From the NCBI GenBank assembly GCA_949752735.1, contig OX457053.1:8485243-8549242 (forward strand): a stretch of 64,000 bases of DNA. The letters run 5' to 3'. The stretch is from Lumbricus terrestris. Lineage: Eukaryota; Annelida; Clitellata; Crassiclitellata; Lumbricidae. A program made the translations under genes and the position numbers. Positions 15,501 to 23,071 of the stretch are shown here, one piece after another. Position 1 is the stretch's first letter. Every line of letters starts with the position of its first letter. The notes under the pieces are model-generated. The model worked only from the letters and a program-made list of their open reading frames with translations. It searched no databases and was not told the DNA's origin.

Positions 15501-18500
15501 TGCGCGCGTGTACACTGTACACACACATGCACAAACATGAGTGGAGTCCAAACAGAGGAGTCTCATCTACAGTTGACAGAGTAGACAGGAGAGGATTTAT
15601 TGAAAGCAGTCTTCATCACTCAAGCAAACAACGAATGATACAATCTAAATACCCCAGCATACCCTACAGCACAGCTTACTAAAAATAGATCCCTGCACAA
15701 CAATTACTACATAGAGATGAAGTGAATGCAAACGGAGCCACCACTTCGCTCACCGTTGAACACAATCTCCGGGTTTCGTAGCATCGCTTTGTCTGCGGCC
15801 GGCAGAAGCGTCTCCTTGAAGTCGGTGTGGGTGACGTATCGCAGAAGAGTCTGACAGTTCTCGACGACCTGGAGCGGTAGAAGGACGCGACTGCCAATGA
15901 CCTGCTTCACGTAGAGGTCAAGGAAGATGCCCTGAAATCAACAAGCATGCACAACATCAGAGGTCAAGGAAGATGCCCTGAAACCAACAAGCATGCACAA
16001 TGTCAAATGCTAAATCACTAGAAACTGCCTCTTGGGGATTTTTACTCCATTCTATCTGGAATGAGTTTCTGCTTGTGCTGCGGAGACTACCTCTAAACAA
16101 TTAGCCTGAGCACTTTCTACGAGATGCTCAAGATCTTTCTCTTTGGTGGTGGCGGGGCTGTGAGTAGGCTTTCTGAAGGGGTGGCATGGCGCTATATAAT
16201 TTTTCACAATGAATGAATGAACGAATGACAAAATACACATAACGACAAAATGTATGAAGTCAGTGGATGAATTCTTTAAAGACAATGTCAGTCCTGTACC
16301 AGCAAAACTCCCTTCAGTGGTTGTTGACACAAATTCACATGGACTCAATCTGTCCCACCCATGGCTGCCTGCACATGGAGGCAAAAGGATGTGGCACTTG
16401 TCCCCTACTTGTGGAAAACTGACACCCATTATTAACTACTATGCCTGCCATTGCTTGGCTTCTACAAATTTCTTTGTACCAAAGCACTAATGATACTACT
16501 AATAAAAAAGTGAAACTGAGAGACTCACATTTAGAAACATTCATGAAAAAAATCAATGTTCTTAATTTCCTGCTTTGCGTATTTCAAGACCTAGCAAAAA
16601 ACCTAACCATTCACAATTATTGCTTTGCCCCCACATACAAAAATATCTGTGGGTGCCCCATGCCCCCTGCCAATCTGTCCCCCAGACCCAGACCAAATCC
16701 CAGTGACACAAACCTTGAATTTGTTGATGTTGTCCATGTCCTTCTTCAAAGCCAAATACCTAATGATGCCTCCAATCATGGCAAACAGAAAAGGCGATGG
16801 TTCCAACTTGGACACGGCCTCAGCGTAGGCAAGAACTGATCCAGGTATCTGGAAATAGAGAAAGTCCACATCAGTCGCATAGATATATGTAAAATCGTAC
16901 AAATACAAATACACAAACCTTACACAGTACATGTCAAAATAAAGATGACAGGCTACAGTATAAATTCACAGTTCTAACAGCTTCCCTGATCCAAAGCAAA
17001 CATGGGAAGAAAGACAAAAGGTGATGTACCACTTACTGGCAGTTTTTTTTATCGTTCACCACCTTTATTGACCATCAGGCACAAGCTCAAACATATTTAT
17101 CACAAACTAAACGAACCAAAGATCTAAATATTTCCAACAATGCAAATCCTCATGTCATCGCAACTGACATAATATGACATAATAATGCCTTCATTTAATG
17201 TCTAACTTTTTCAGTGTTTACAAAATTAATATTCAATTCATATGCAAAAAAATTGTGATTCTGATCATCAACAAGAAATCCTATAAACAATCGCTCGTAC
17301 AGCAACAATACAATTATAGTTTAGCATCTATTTAACCTTCTGACCTGCGTCCAAATGAGTTTCAGCGCATTGAAGCAGCCTGTAAGGATGCTTTTGTCTT
17401 TGGTTCCAATGGCGCCATGCACTAGCAGACTCTGAATCCACACCTAAAGCACACAATGCATAAACACACAAGTTTGGAGAAAATAGCTCTGTAATCCCTC
17501 TCATCGTTAAAAGATTAAATAAACTAAAACCTCAATACTATTAGGTAGGGATAAGCCCGAAAATACATCAATACCAAATCTACTTGGCAACATCAACATT
17601 GCTCAACAACTTGGCTACTGGTAGACCAGACCTCAGGTTCTGCATGACTTTGCACACATAAATTGCTTGTAATACTACACCAACAATAACAACAACAATA
17701 CAACTACTAATAACACTACTACTAATATCAGTGTGCTTACTGAGATGACTATGCTGTCTACCAGTTCACTTTGTCAGGACTGCACTGTAGGGCAAAATAA
17801 GCATTTTGCCACTTGAACATTAAATCAACAGTCATAAAAATAACAATAATAATCACAACAATATTAAAAACAAAAACACTAGCCATCCCAGAAAAAAGCT
17901 ATCCAAAATTTTTAACCTAAGACATTACATGCAACTCAGATGAAAAATAAAATGATGACAGCAATAATAACAATAATAATGATGGCAATGATAACGTATG
18001 ATAACAATAATGATAATGTATGATAACAATGCCAAGCGATCGTCACAACGATTAACAATTAAAAATCTACATAATAGCCATTAGACGCTGACCAGCTGGT
18101 GAAAGGTTTCGCCTGACATGGCTTCGACAGACTTATACGATCCTCTGACTATGATACACGACCAGCGGAGACCAGTCAAAGCCTCCGCACTGCCAGACCG
18201 ACTGAAAATGATACCAAAAGTTTATCATTATTATTATTATTAAATAATTTTGTAACACGCGCAAGGTCACATCGAAATGTGAATCTCAAGCGCAGATAGT
18301 TAGCTGCCAGGGGAAGATACAGCTAAGGATCCTTGTACTTGAAAGTCAAGAAGACATCTATATTATATAGTGAGTTTTTAGCCACTTTTTGAAGAAAGAA
18401 AAATGAATTTGAGGTACGAAGTGAAAGTGGAAGTCGATTCCATTTCCTGGGAGCAGAGGTATGGAATGCACGCAAGCTCAAAACTGTTCTGCATCGAGGC

Positions 18501-21500
18501 TCAGCTAAGTTGATGAAAAAGTGAAGAAGAGAGGTGAAATTTAGATTATATTGGTTGGTGTGCGGAACCTGCAATTGAAAGGTTGGAGGTTTAATTCCTT
18601 TCATAAGCACAGAAATTTGTTTGAAATGTCTGTTCCACCTGCTAACCAAAGTTACAGAGACTAAAGTGTGTACATTGACCGCACACTGTCTGTGGAAAGG
18701 TGAGGTGACGACGAGAAGACTCATATGCAGAGGCTGAGAAAATGAAGTCGCTAACACTTCGTGGTTGCCTCACATGCTAGCTTCCTCTTCTACTTCATCT
18801 TCCTCTAGTGCTTCCTCTTCCTCTTCTCCTCCTTCCTCCTCAAGATTATCTTTCCTATTCCTCTCCTTCTTCCTCTTCTCCCTCTTCCTCCTCAAGATTC
18901 TCTTTCCTATTCCTCTTCTCCTTCCTCTTCTCCCTCTTCCTCCTCAAGATTCTCTTTCCTATTCCTCTCCTTCTTCTTCCTCTTCTCCTTCCTCCTCAAG
19001 ATTCTCTTTCCTATTCCTCTCCTTCTTCCTCTTCTCCCTCTTCCTCCTCAAGATTCTCTTTCCTATTCCTCTCCTTCTTCCTCTTCTCCCTCTTCCTCCT
19101 CAAGATTCTCTTTCCTATTCCTCTCCTTCTTCCTCTTCTCCTTCCTCCTCAAGATTCTCTTTCCTATTCCTCTCCTTCTTCCTCTTCTCCCTCTTCCTCC
19201 TCAAGATTCTCTTTCCTATTCCTCTCCTTCTTCCTCTTCTCCCTCTTCCTCCTCAAGATTCTCTTTCCTATTCCTCTCCTTCTTCCTCTTCTCCTTCCTC
19301 CTCAAGATTCTCTTTCCTATTCCTCTCCTTCTTCCTCTTCTCCCTCTTCCTCCTCAAGATTCTCTTTCCTATTCCTCTCCTTCTTCCTCTTCTCCTTCCT
19401 CCTCAAGATTCTCTTTCCTATTCCTCTCCTTCTTCCTCTTCTCCTTCTTCTTCTCCCTTTTCCTCCTCAAGATTCTCTTTCCTATTCCTCTCCTTCTTCC
19501 TCTTCTCCCTCTTCCTCCTCAAGATTCTCTTTCCTATTCCTCTCCTTCTTCCTCTTCTCCTTCCTCCTCAAGATTCTCTTTCCTATTCCTCTCCTTCTTC
19601 CTCTTCTCCCTCTTCCTCCTCAAGATTCTCTTTCCTATTCCTCTCCTTCTTCCTCTTCTCCTTCCTCCTCAAGATTCTCTTTCCTATTCCTCTCCTTCTT
19701 CCTCTTCTCCTTCTTCTTCTCCCTTTTCCTCCTCAAGATTCTCTTTCCTATTGCTCTCCTTCTTCCTCTTCTCCCTCTTCCTCCTCAAGATTCTCTTTCC
19801 TATTCCTCTCCTTCTTCCTCTTCTCCCTCTTCCTCCTCAAGATTCTCTTTCCTATTCCTCTCCTTCTTCCTCTTCTCCCTCTTCCTCCTCAAGATTCTCT
19901 TTCCTATTCCTCTCCTTCTTCCTCTTCTCCCTCTTCCTCCTCAAGATTCTCTTTCCTATTCCTCTCCTTCTTCCTCTTCTCCTTCCTCCTCAAGATTCTC
20001 TTTCCTATTCCTCTCCTTCTTCCTCTTCTCCCTCTTCCTCCTCAAGATTCTCTTTCCTATTCCTCTCCTTCTTCCTATTCTCCTTCCTCCTCAAGATTCT
20101 CTTTCCTATTCCTCTCCTTCTTCCTATTCTCCTTCATCCTCAAGATTCTCTTTCCTATTCCTCTCCTTCTTCCTCTTCTCCCTCTTCCTCCTCAAGATTC
20201 TCTTTCCTATTCCTCTTCTCCCTCTTCCTCCTCAAGATTCTCTTTCCTATTCCTCTCCTTCTTCCTCTTCTCCTTCCTCCTCAAGATTCTCTTTCCTATT
20301 CCTCTCCTTCTTCCTCTTCTCCCTCTTCCTCCTCAAGATTCTCTTTCCTATTCCTCTCCTTCTTCCTCTTCTCCCTCTTCCTCCTCAAGATTCTCTTTCC
20401 TATTCCTCTCCTTCTTCCTCTTCTCCCTCTTCCTCCTCAAGATTCTCTTTCCTATTCCTCTCCTTCTTCCTCTTCTCCTTCCACCTCAAGATTCTCTTTC
20501 CTATTCCTCTCCTTCTTCCTCTTCTCCTTCTTCTTCTCCCTTTTCCTCCTCAAGATTCTCTTTCCTATTCCTCTCCTTCTTCCTCTTCTCCCTCTTCCTC
20601 CTCAAGATTCTCTTTCCTATTCCTCTCCTTCTTCCTCTTCTCCTTCTCCCTTTCTCTTCCTCCTCCTCCATATTCTCCTTCCTATCTTCTCCTTGTTCCT
20701 CGTCTCCTTCCTCTTTCTCTTCTCCCTCTTCTTTTTCTTCCACTTCCCATCAAAGCCTATTAGCGCTACAGTGGCACTGAAGAAATTCTTCAATCTGCTA
20801 CATCACCTGCTAGGACGTGTTTTCTCCAGGTCAGCCAAATCTGACATGACTGCCACGAACTGCTTCAACGCAGAACTGGAATGATGAACGACCAAATCAT
20901 GAATGACATTCTCCACCGCTCTGCGTGACCTGCGGTCTTCATAGCGAGGCAAAGTTGCTCGGAGATATCTCAGAACTCCTTTCACGGCAGCCTCAGAAAA
21001 GTCTACAGACAAGAAAATCAAACTTAAATGAACCCATTTTTGTCCGCCAGAATTAATGTTTTATTTTCATACATCAGATCTTTCTTTCAGTGCTCATCAT
21101 CACATAGTTGCAGCCAAGGATATCGCTTAGTTCAAATTGGAAAACCTTACAACATGAAAAGAAATACAAGTCACATCAAGAATCATGGAGAGCTAGGTAA
21201 CGAGTTCGCGCCTCGTAGGGCGGACATGCTTTGTAGGCTGCTATTAGCGCCGTGCATTGCAGGCTGTCTGTTCTGTTAGCATTTATGAGTTGTCTTCTGG
21301 AATTAACGTGCTTGCGATTTTTTAAAAATTGCATGAATATACACTGTAACCGGTTGCGGTCTGTCAACTGGATTGTTTCAATAAAGAAAGTATTATAATG
21401 ATCATTGTTTCGCTTGATAAGAGCAAGATTTCCATTGGCCGTACCAGGAGACATATTGCCGGCTATGAAGTGTAAGCGACTAAGGGGTCACACGTGCGGA

Positions 21501-21718
21501 ATTAAGTCCGTTACGACACTAACAATGCCCATGATAGATTCAAGAAATGTGTAACTTATAAATTTGCAAGAGTTCTGACTGATCTAAAAAAAATAGAAGT
21601 AGATGTACACACCCGTGCTCGTGAGACACGGCTGAAGATCATTTAGAATCCGCAGGCGCTCGTTTACGCTTGCTGTTGTCACTTTTTGTGCAAACTGCTT
21701 TAAAGCGTCGGCGGCCAT
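504..21718 (-). CDS. GCN1: GCN1, N-terminal 1283 codons (25 exons, runs off left edge)
   Basis: GCN1 is a ribosome-associated HEAT-repeat protein that, with GCN20/ABCF, activates the eIF2-alpha kinase GCN2 and senses collided ribosomes. Exons in transcript order: 21718-21613, 21002-20807, 18201-18093, 17443-17345, 16848-16714, 15931-15754, 15045-14971, 14278-14150, 13930-13781, 13260-13090, 12331-12179, 11550-11458, 11050-10975, 9643-9484, 8425-8248, 7247-7123, 6656-6478, 5964-5874, 5293-5171, 4361-4163, 3922-3585, 2879-2649, 2178-2051, 1742-1553, 740-504. They sum to 3849 nt, exactly 1283 codons, and every splice phase agrees. The order matches animal GCN1: an MAADALKQF start, SEGKL, TSAVRSAYIQC, EAKLGSFW, EFALLSWPEGELYDKS, a KKQQELVQAQLQKE coiled coil, AAPRI, then VLDQFGRVISE. 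The eEF3-like and Gcn2-binding regions must lie left of position 1. The exon 13/14 junction is the least certain; intron 24 needs a GC donor. Confidence 0.96.
774..960 (-). mobile_element. LINE 3' fragment
   Basis: Begins with ATTCATTCATTC and TTGTATAGCACATCTTC, the reverse of the GCGCTATATAAA...GAATGAATGAAT tail seen at other sites. It continues into the degraded end of an ORF2-like frame (LEWPVL and similar). Lies in GCN1 intron 24. Confidence 0.5.
1262..1465. mobile_element. Decayed family-C MITE (hAT-like)
   Basis: Contains GGAATTTTTAGAACT near its left side and GAACTGCACGCTAAAGAAG near its right side. These correspond, in reverse order, to the element at 57647-57850. Termini are too worn to define a duplication. 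Confidence 0.45.
1547..1552 (-). other. GC 5' splice site of GCN1 intron 24
   Basis: Exon 24 must end at 1553 (GAG) and continue with GCAAGT. Only this cut keeps phase 0 into exon 25, which starts ATGCCACCG at 740, and gives the family-like junction KLE-MPPTVLD. The nearest GT (1549-1548 on the minus strand) shifts the frame. AG/GCAAGT is the consensus of minor GC-AG introns. Confidence 0.8.
3130..3575. repeat. AAAGTCTGAAAGT/AACAAGTC minisatellite in GCN1 intron 21
   Basis: About 445 bp of imperfect repeats of 10-12 bp (AAACAAGTCTGAAAGT, ACACGTCCAAATGT). They abut the donor of exon 21 at 3584. Open frames here are by-products of the repeat. Confidence 0.8.
4598..4686. repeat. AAT trinucleotide microsatellite
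   Basis: (AATAAT/CATAAT) tract in GCN1 intron 19. Confidence 0.9.
7735..8190 (+). mobile_element. LINE 3' fragment followed by a CAATR/CAACR pentanucleotide array
   Basis: 7735-7975 reads as the worn C-terminal end of a LINE ORF2 (FIGSSLWNAVLSG). It is followed from about 7980 by 5-bp repeats (CAATA, CAATG, CAACA) to 8190. The array ends 58 bp before GCN1 exon 15. Confidence 0.6.
8465..8694 (-). mobile_element. tRNA-derived SINE, family I
   Basis: On the minus strand it runs from GGTGGT(A)TAGTGG through a B-box-like GGTTCGAATCC variant to the tail GCTTGAAGGGGCGCTATAACAAG. It matches copies at 22471, 32143, 37632, 50400 and 57018. Lies in GCN1 intron 14. Confidence 0.85.
9187..9450 (+). mobile_element. 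tRNA-derived SINE, family II
   Basis: A-box-like TGGCTGAATGGTAACACGTTGG and B-box-like GGTTCGATACC, then a body with GACACCTTGCAGGCTGCC and a TATTATTATT tail. Matches 37325-37590. Lies in GCN1 intron 14. Confidence 0.7.
10084..10160. repeat. GATT tetranucleotide tract
   Basis: ATTGATTGATTG with scattered substitutions, immediately left of the Mutator-like element. Confidence 0.9.
10176..10961. mobile_element. Mutator-like nonautonomous element, 786 bp, 9-bp duplication
   Basis: Both ends carry a long inverted repeat. After GGTGTCCCGTCAAAAGCGCGC on the left and GGCGCCGTAACAAATGCGCGC on the reversed right, the arms run almost identically through AAGCAAAAGCGCGCAGACAA units. AAATGCAAC flanks both ends (10167-10175 and 10962-10970). 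A 9-bp duplication with long GC-rich arms fits Mutator-like elements. Inside, 10584-10784 on the minus strand has a 66-codon ORF that I cannot assign; there is no transposase. The right end is 4 bp from the donor of GCN1 exon 13. Confidence 0.7.
11655..11725 (+). mobile_element. LINE/SINE tail fragment
   Basis: CTGAGTAGGATCCTTGAACGGGTGCTATATAAATAG then GGAATGAATGAATGAA, the common LINE 3' tail. Lies in GCN1 intron 11. Confidence 0.6.
12085..12172 (+). mobile_element. LINE/SINE tail fragment
   Basis: GCTTCTGAGTAGTATTCTTG...GCTATATAAATG followed by AAATAAATA. It ends directly against the donor of GCN1 exon 11 (12178). Confidence 0.55.
12400..12560. repeat. 17-bp tandem repeat in GCN1 intron 10
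   Basis: About nine copies of ATCATGTGAAATCATCA, nearly perfect. Confidence 0.9.
12650..12845 (+). mobile_element. LINE ORF2 3' end with tail
   Basis: Reads APSFWNTLPISLRN (hallmark AP-WN-LPLSLR of LINE ORF2 C-termini). It then runs to GGGAGCGCCTCTGAGGAG...GCGATATATAAATG and an ACAAT tail. In GCN1 intron 10, opposite strand to the gene. Confidence 0.65.
13693..13736. repeat. TTC microsatellite
   Basis: (TTC)n with CTCC interruptions, 45 bp downstream of GCN1 exon 9. Confidence 0.9.
14346..14615. mobile_element. hAT-like MITE, family B, 270 bp
   Basis: Termini CAGGGTTGAAAGTG and CACTTTCAGCCCTG are inverted repeats. GCAACAGC flanks both ends (14338-14345, 14616-14623), an exact 8-bp duplication. 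No coding capacity. Lies in GCN1 intron 7. Confidence 0.85.
15915..16006. repeat. 46-bp tandem duplication spanning a GCN1 splice acceptor
   Basis: 15915-15960 recurs at 15961-16006 with a few changes. The unit contains the first codons of exon 6 and its 3' splice site. The distal copy preserves an acceptor, but using it would add GIFLDL and then a TGA stop. Confidence 0.9.
16125..16230 (+). mobile_element. LINE 3' tail fragment
   Basis: GATGCTCAAGATCTTTCTC...GGGCTGTGAGTAGG...GGCGCTATATAATTTTT then GAATGAATGAA. Confidence 0.55.
17670..18060. repeat. AT-rich ATA/AAC microsatellite-rich stretch
   Basis: Short AATAAC, ATAATG and CAACAA tracts between GCN1 exons 4 and 3; no exon signal seen. 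Confidence 0.7.
18250..18757 (-). mobile_element. LINE ORF2 C-terminal remnant
   Basis: An open minus frame of 144 codons (18757-18323) ends with FHTSAPRKWNRLPLSLRTSN, the typical LINE ORF2 C-terminal motif, then a basic tail. No full reverse transcriptase is present. It sits between GCN1 exon 3 and the large minisatellite. Confidence 0.65.
18780..20745. repeat. Polypyrimidine minisatellite, 49/52-bp units, about 35 copies
   Basis: The unit is TCCTCAAGATTCTCTTTCC plus ATTCCTCTCCTTCTTCC and TCTTCTCC with CTCTTCC or TTCC. Spacings between successive AGATT cores are 52 or 49 bp, occasionally about 67. The top strand is almost entirely C/T, so the GCN1 transcript carries a G/A tract of nearly 2 kb in intron 2. 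It ends about 60 bp before exon 2 (20807). Long frames across it are artefacts. Confidence 0.97.
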
Positions 21719-21990
21719 AGAGGATGATCAGCGGTTAATTGTAGGATCAAAGTCAATTAGACCCCAAAGAAACTTCTGACATGAACCACTTTTACACCTC
21801 ATGCGCTTGACAACCACGACTTCTTAAACGGCCATATTGGTGGCGCAATCGGAAGCAGTTATAGAAAACTGACAATTTTGTGGCGCAAGATTTTCTACAT
21901 GAAAATTAATTATTAATTTTCTCGATATCGCCGCTCGTAACAACTTCTCAAATAATGACCGACCCGTTAGTTTCTTCACTGCAAATACGT

Positions 21991-22335
21991 TTATTCTACT
22001 TCAAATTGCTCAAAAAGGATGCTGTCATAAGGGTCATATGACACAGTGACAATGTGCGTGTAAAGTGTAGGCCTAAAGCATTCTTGAAGAGACTTGTCAC
22101 TATAATATGCATTCATTCTTTTTACTGTATATAGTATGCCGAGTAGATCAGACATTATATCCTCATGAATTCTCATTTTAATTCCATAACTTTTTTGGTC
22201 CGTTAATTGGGGGCGGTACGTTAGTTGACTATCAACAGAGAATGTCTGTTGTACGATGATAATAGGTAGCACTATAATAGGCGCATTACTACGTTGGTAT
22301 AGCAGATTGATAGTGAAAATTTGTTTACGCCCCAT
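21991..22335 (-). CDS. Unassigned 114-codon ORF upstream of GCN1
   Basis: The ATG is at 22335 and the TAA stop lies within an AATAAA hexamer, a possible poly(A) signal. The product would have one hydrophobic stretch near residues 17-30 (APIIVLPIIIVQQ) and a C-terminus ending in FEQFEVE. I do not recognise a family. It ends 273 bp before the GCN1 start, on the same strand, in AT-rich DNA with no coding bias that I can see. It could be a small single-exon gene, the last exon of one, or chance. Confidence 0.3.
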   Translation of the reverse strand: MGRKQIFTINLLYQRSNAPIIVLPIIIVQQTFSVDSQLTYRPQLTDQKSYGIKMRIHEDIMSDLLGILYTVKRMNAYYSDKSLQECFRPTLYTHIVTVSYDPYDSILFEQFEVE

Positions 22336-22470
22336 TGCAACTCTTTTAAGGTTACACGATTATTTCTGTCGATCGACTATCGATAACCTTTGCAATGTCA
22401 ATTTCTTCATTAATAGTTATTATCTGTCTTCCTTTTACCAATAACATAACCCACCACTGCACCGCCCCAA

Positions 22471-22690
22471 GGCATTGTGGTGCAGTGGCGAATTCGGTGC
22501 CTTAGAGCCAGACGGTTTCAGGTTAAAATCCATCTCAAGTCGCCGCTTAGGGACCTTGAGCAAGTCCTTCACTCGCTATGCTGGTGCGCTTTGGCGTGAA
22601 ACTCTGATGTAGCATCTGTGCTGTAGTCGGGAACGCCTCTCAGTAGTCGCGCCATAGCAAATGCGAGAAATAAATAAAATAAATAACATA
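22471..22690 (+). mobile_element. tRNA-derived SINE, family I
   Basis: GTGGTGCAGTGGCG start, worn B box, GGGACCTTGAGCAAGTCC body, then GGGAACGCCTCTCAGTAG...GCGCCATAG and an AAATAAATAAA tail. The rest of 21719-23071, apart from the 114-codon ORF, shows nothing further. Confidence 0.8.
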
Positions 22691-23071
22691 TGGAGACATA
22701 AGTGCGTGTGTGCCAACAATGATCCACTTGAATAAATGATCAACAGGAACTGATAAGAATATAAACAAACAGTTGTACTAGAAAACAGCCATCATTTAAA
22801 ATAAATCATCTAATTCAAAAAAGTAACACAGATCACAGATGAGGCATCGTAAGGCACAAGAAAACACGAGAGTTAATTGGCAGACCAATAGAAATTCTTG
22901 GTGGCCGTTAAGTCTTATAAACCCACAATTTTGTCCGAGCCCAAACCAAACCGAGCACCGATTTTCGAACACAGATCAAACATCCTACCGCTCTTTGAGG
23001 TCATAAGATATTCTAAAAATCCAAAAAGCCTTTGTTAACAACTTCTTCCGAACTACTCTTCTCCGCGTCGT

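Noticed and set aside
18765..20884. Three overlapping frames of 377-671 codons rich in Ser, Pro, Leu and Phe
   Set aside because: They are readings of the polypyrimidine minisatellite inside GCN1 intron 2. All three frames are open because C/T-only DNA has no stop codons.
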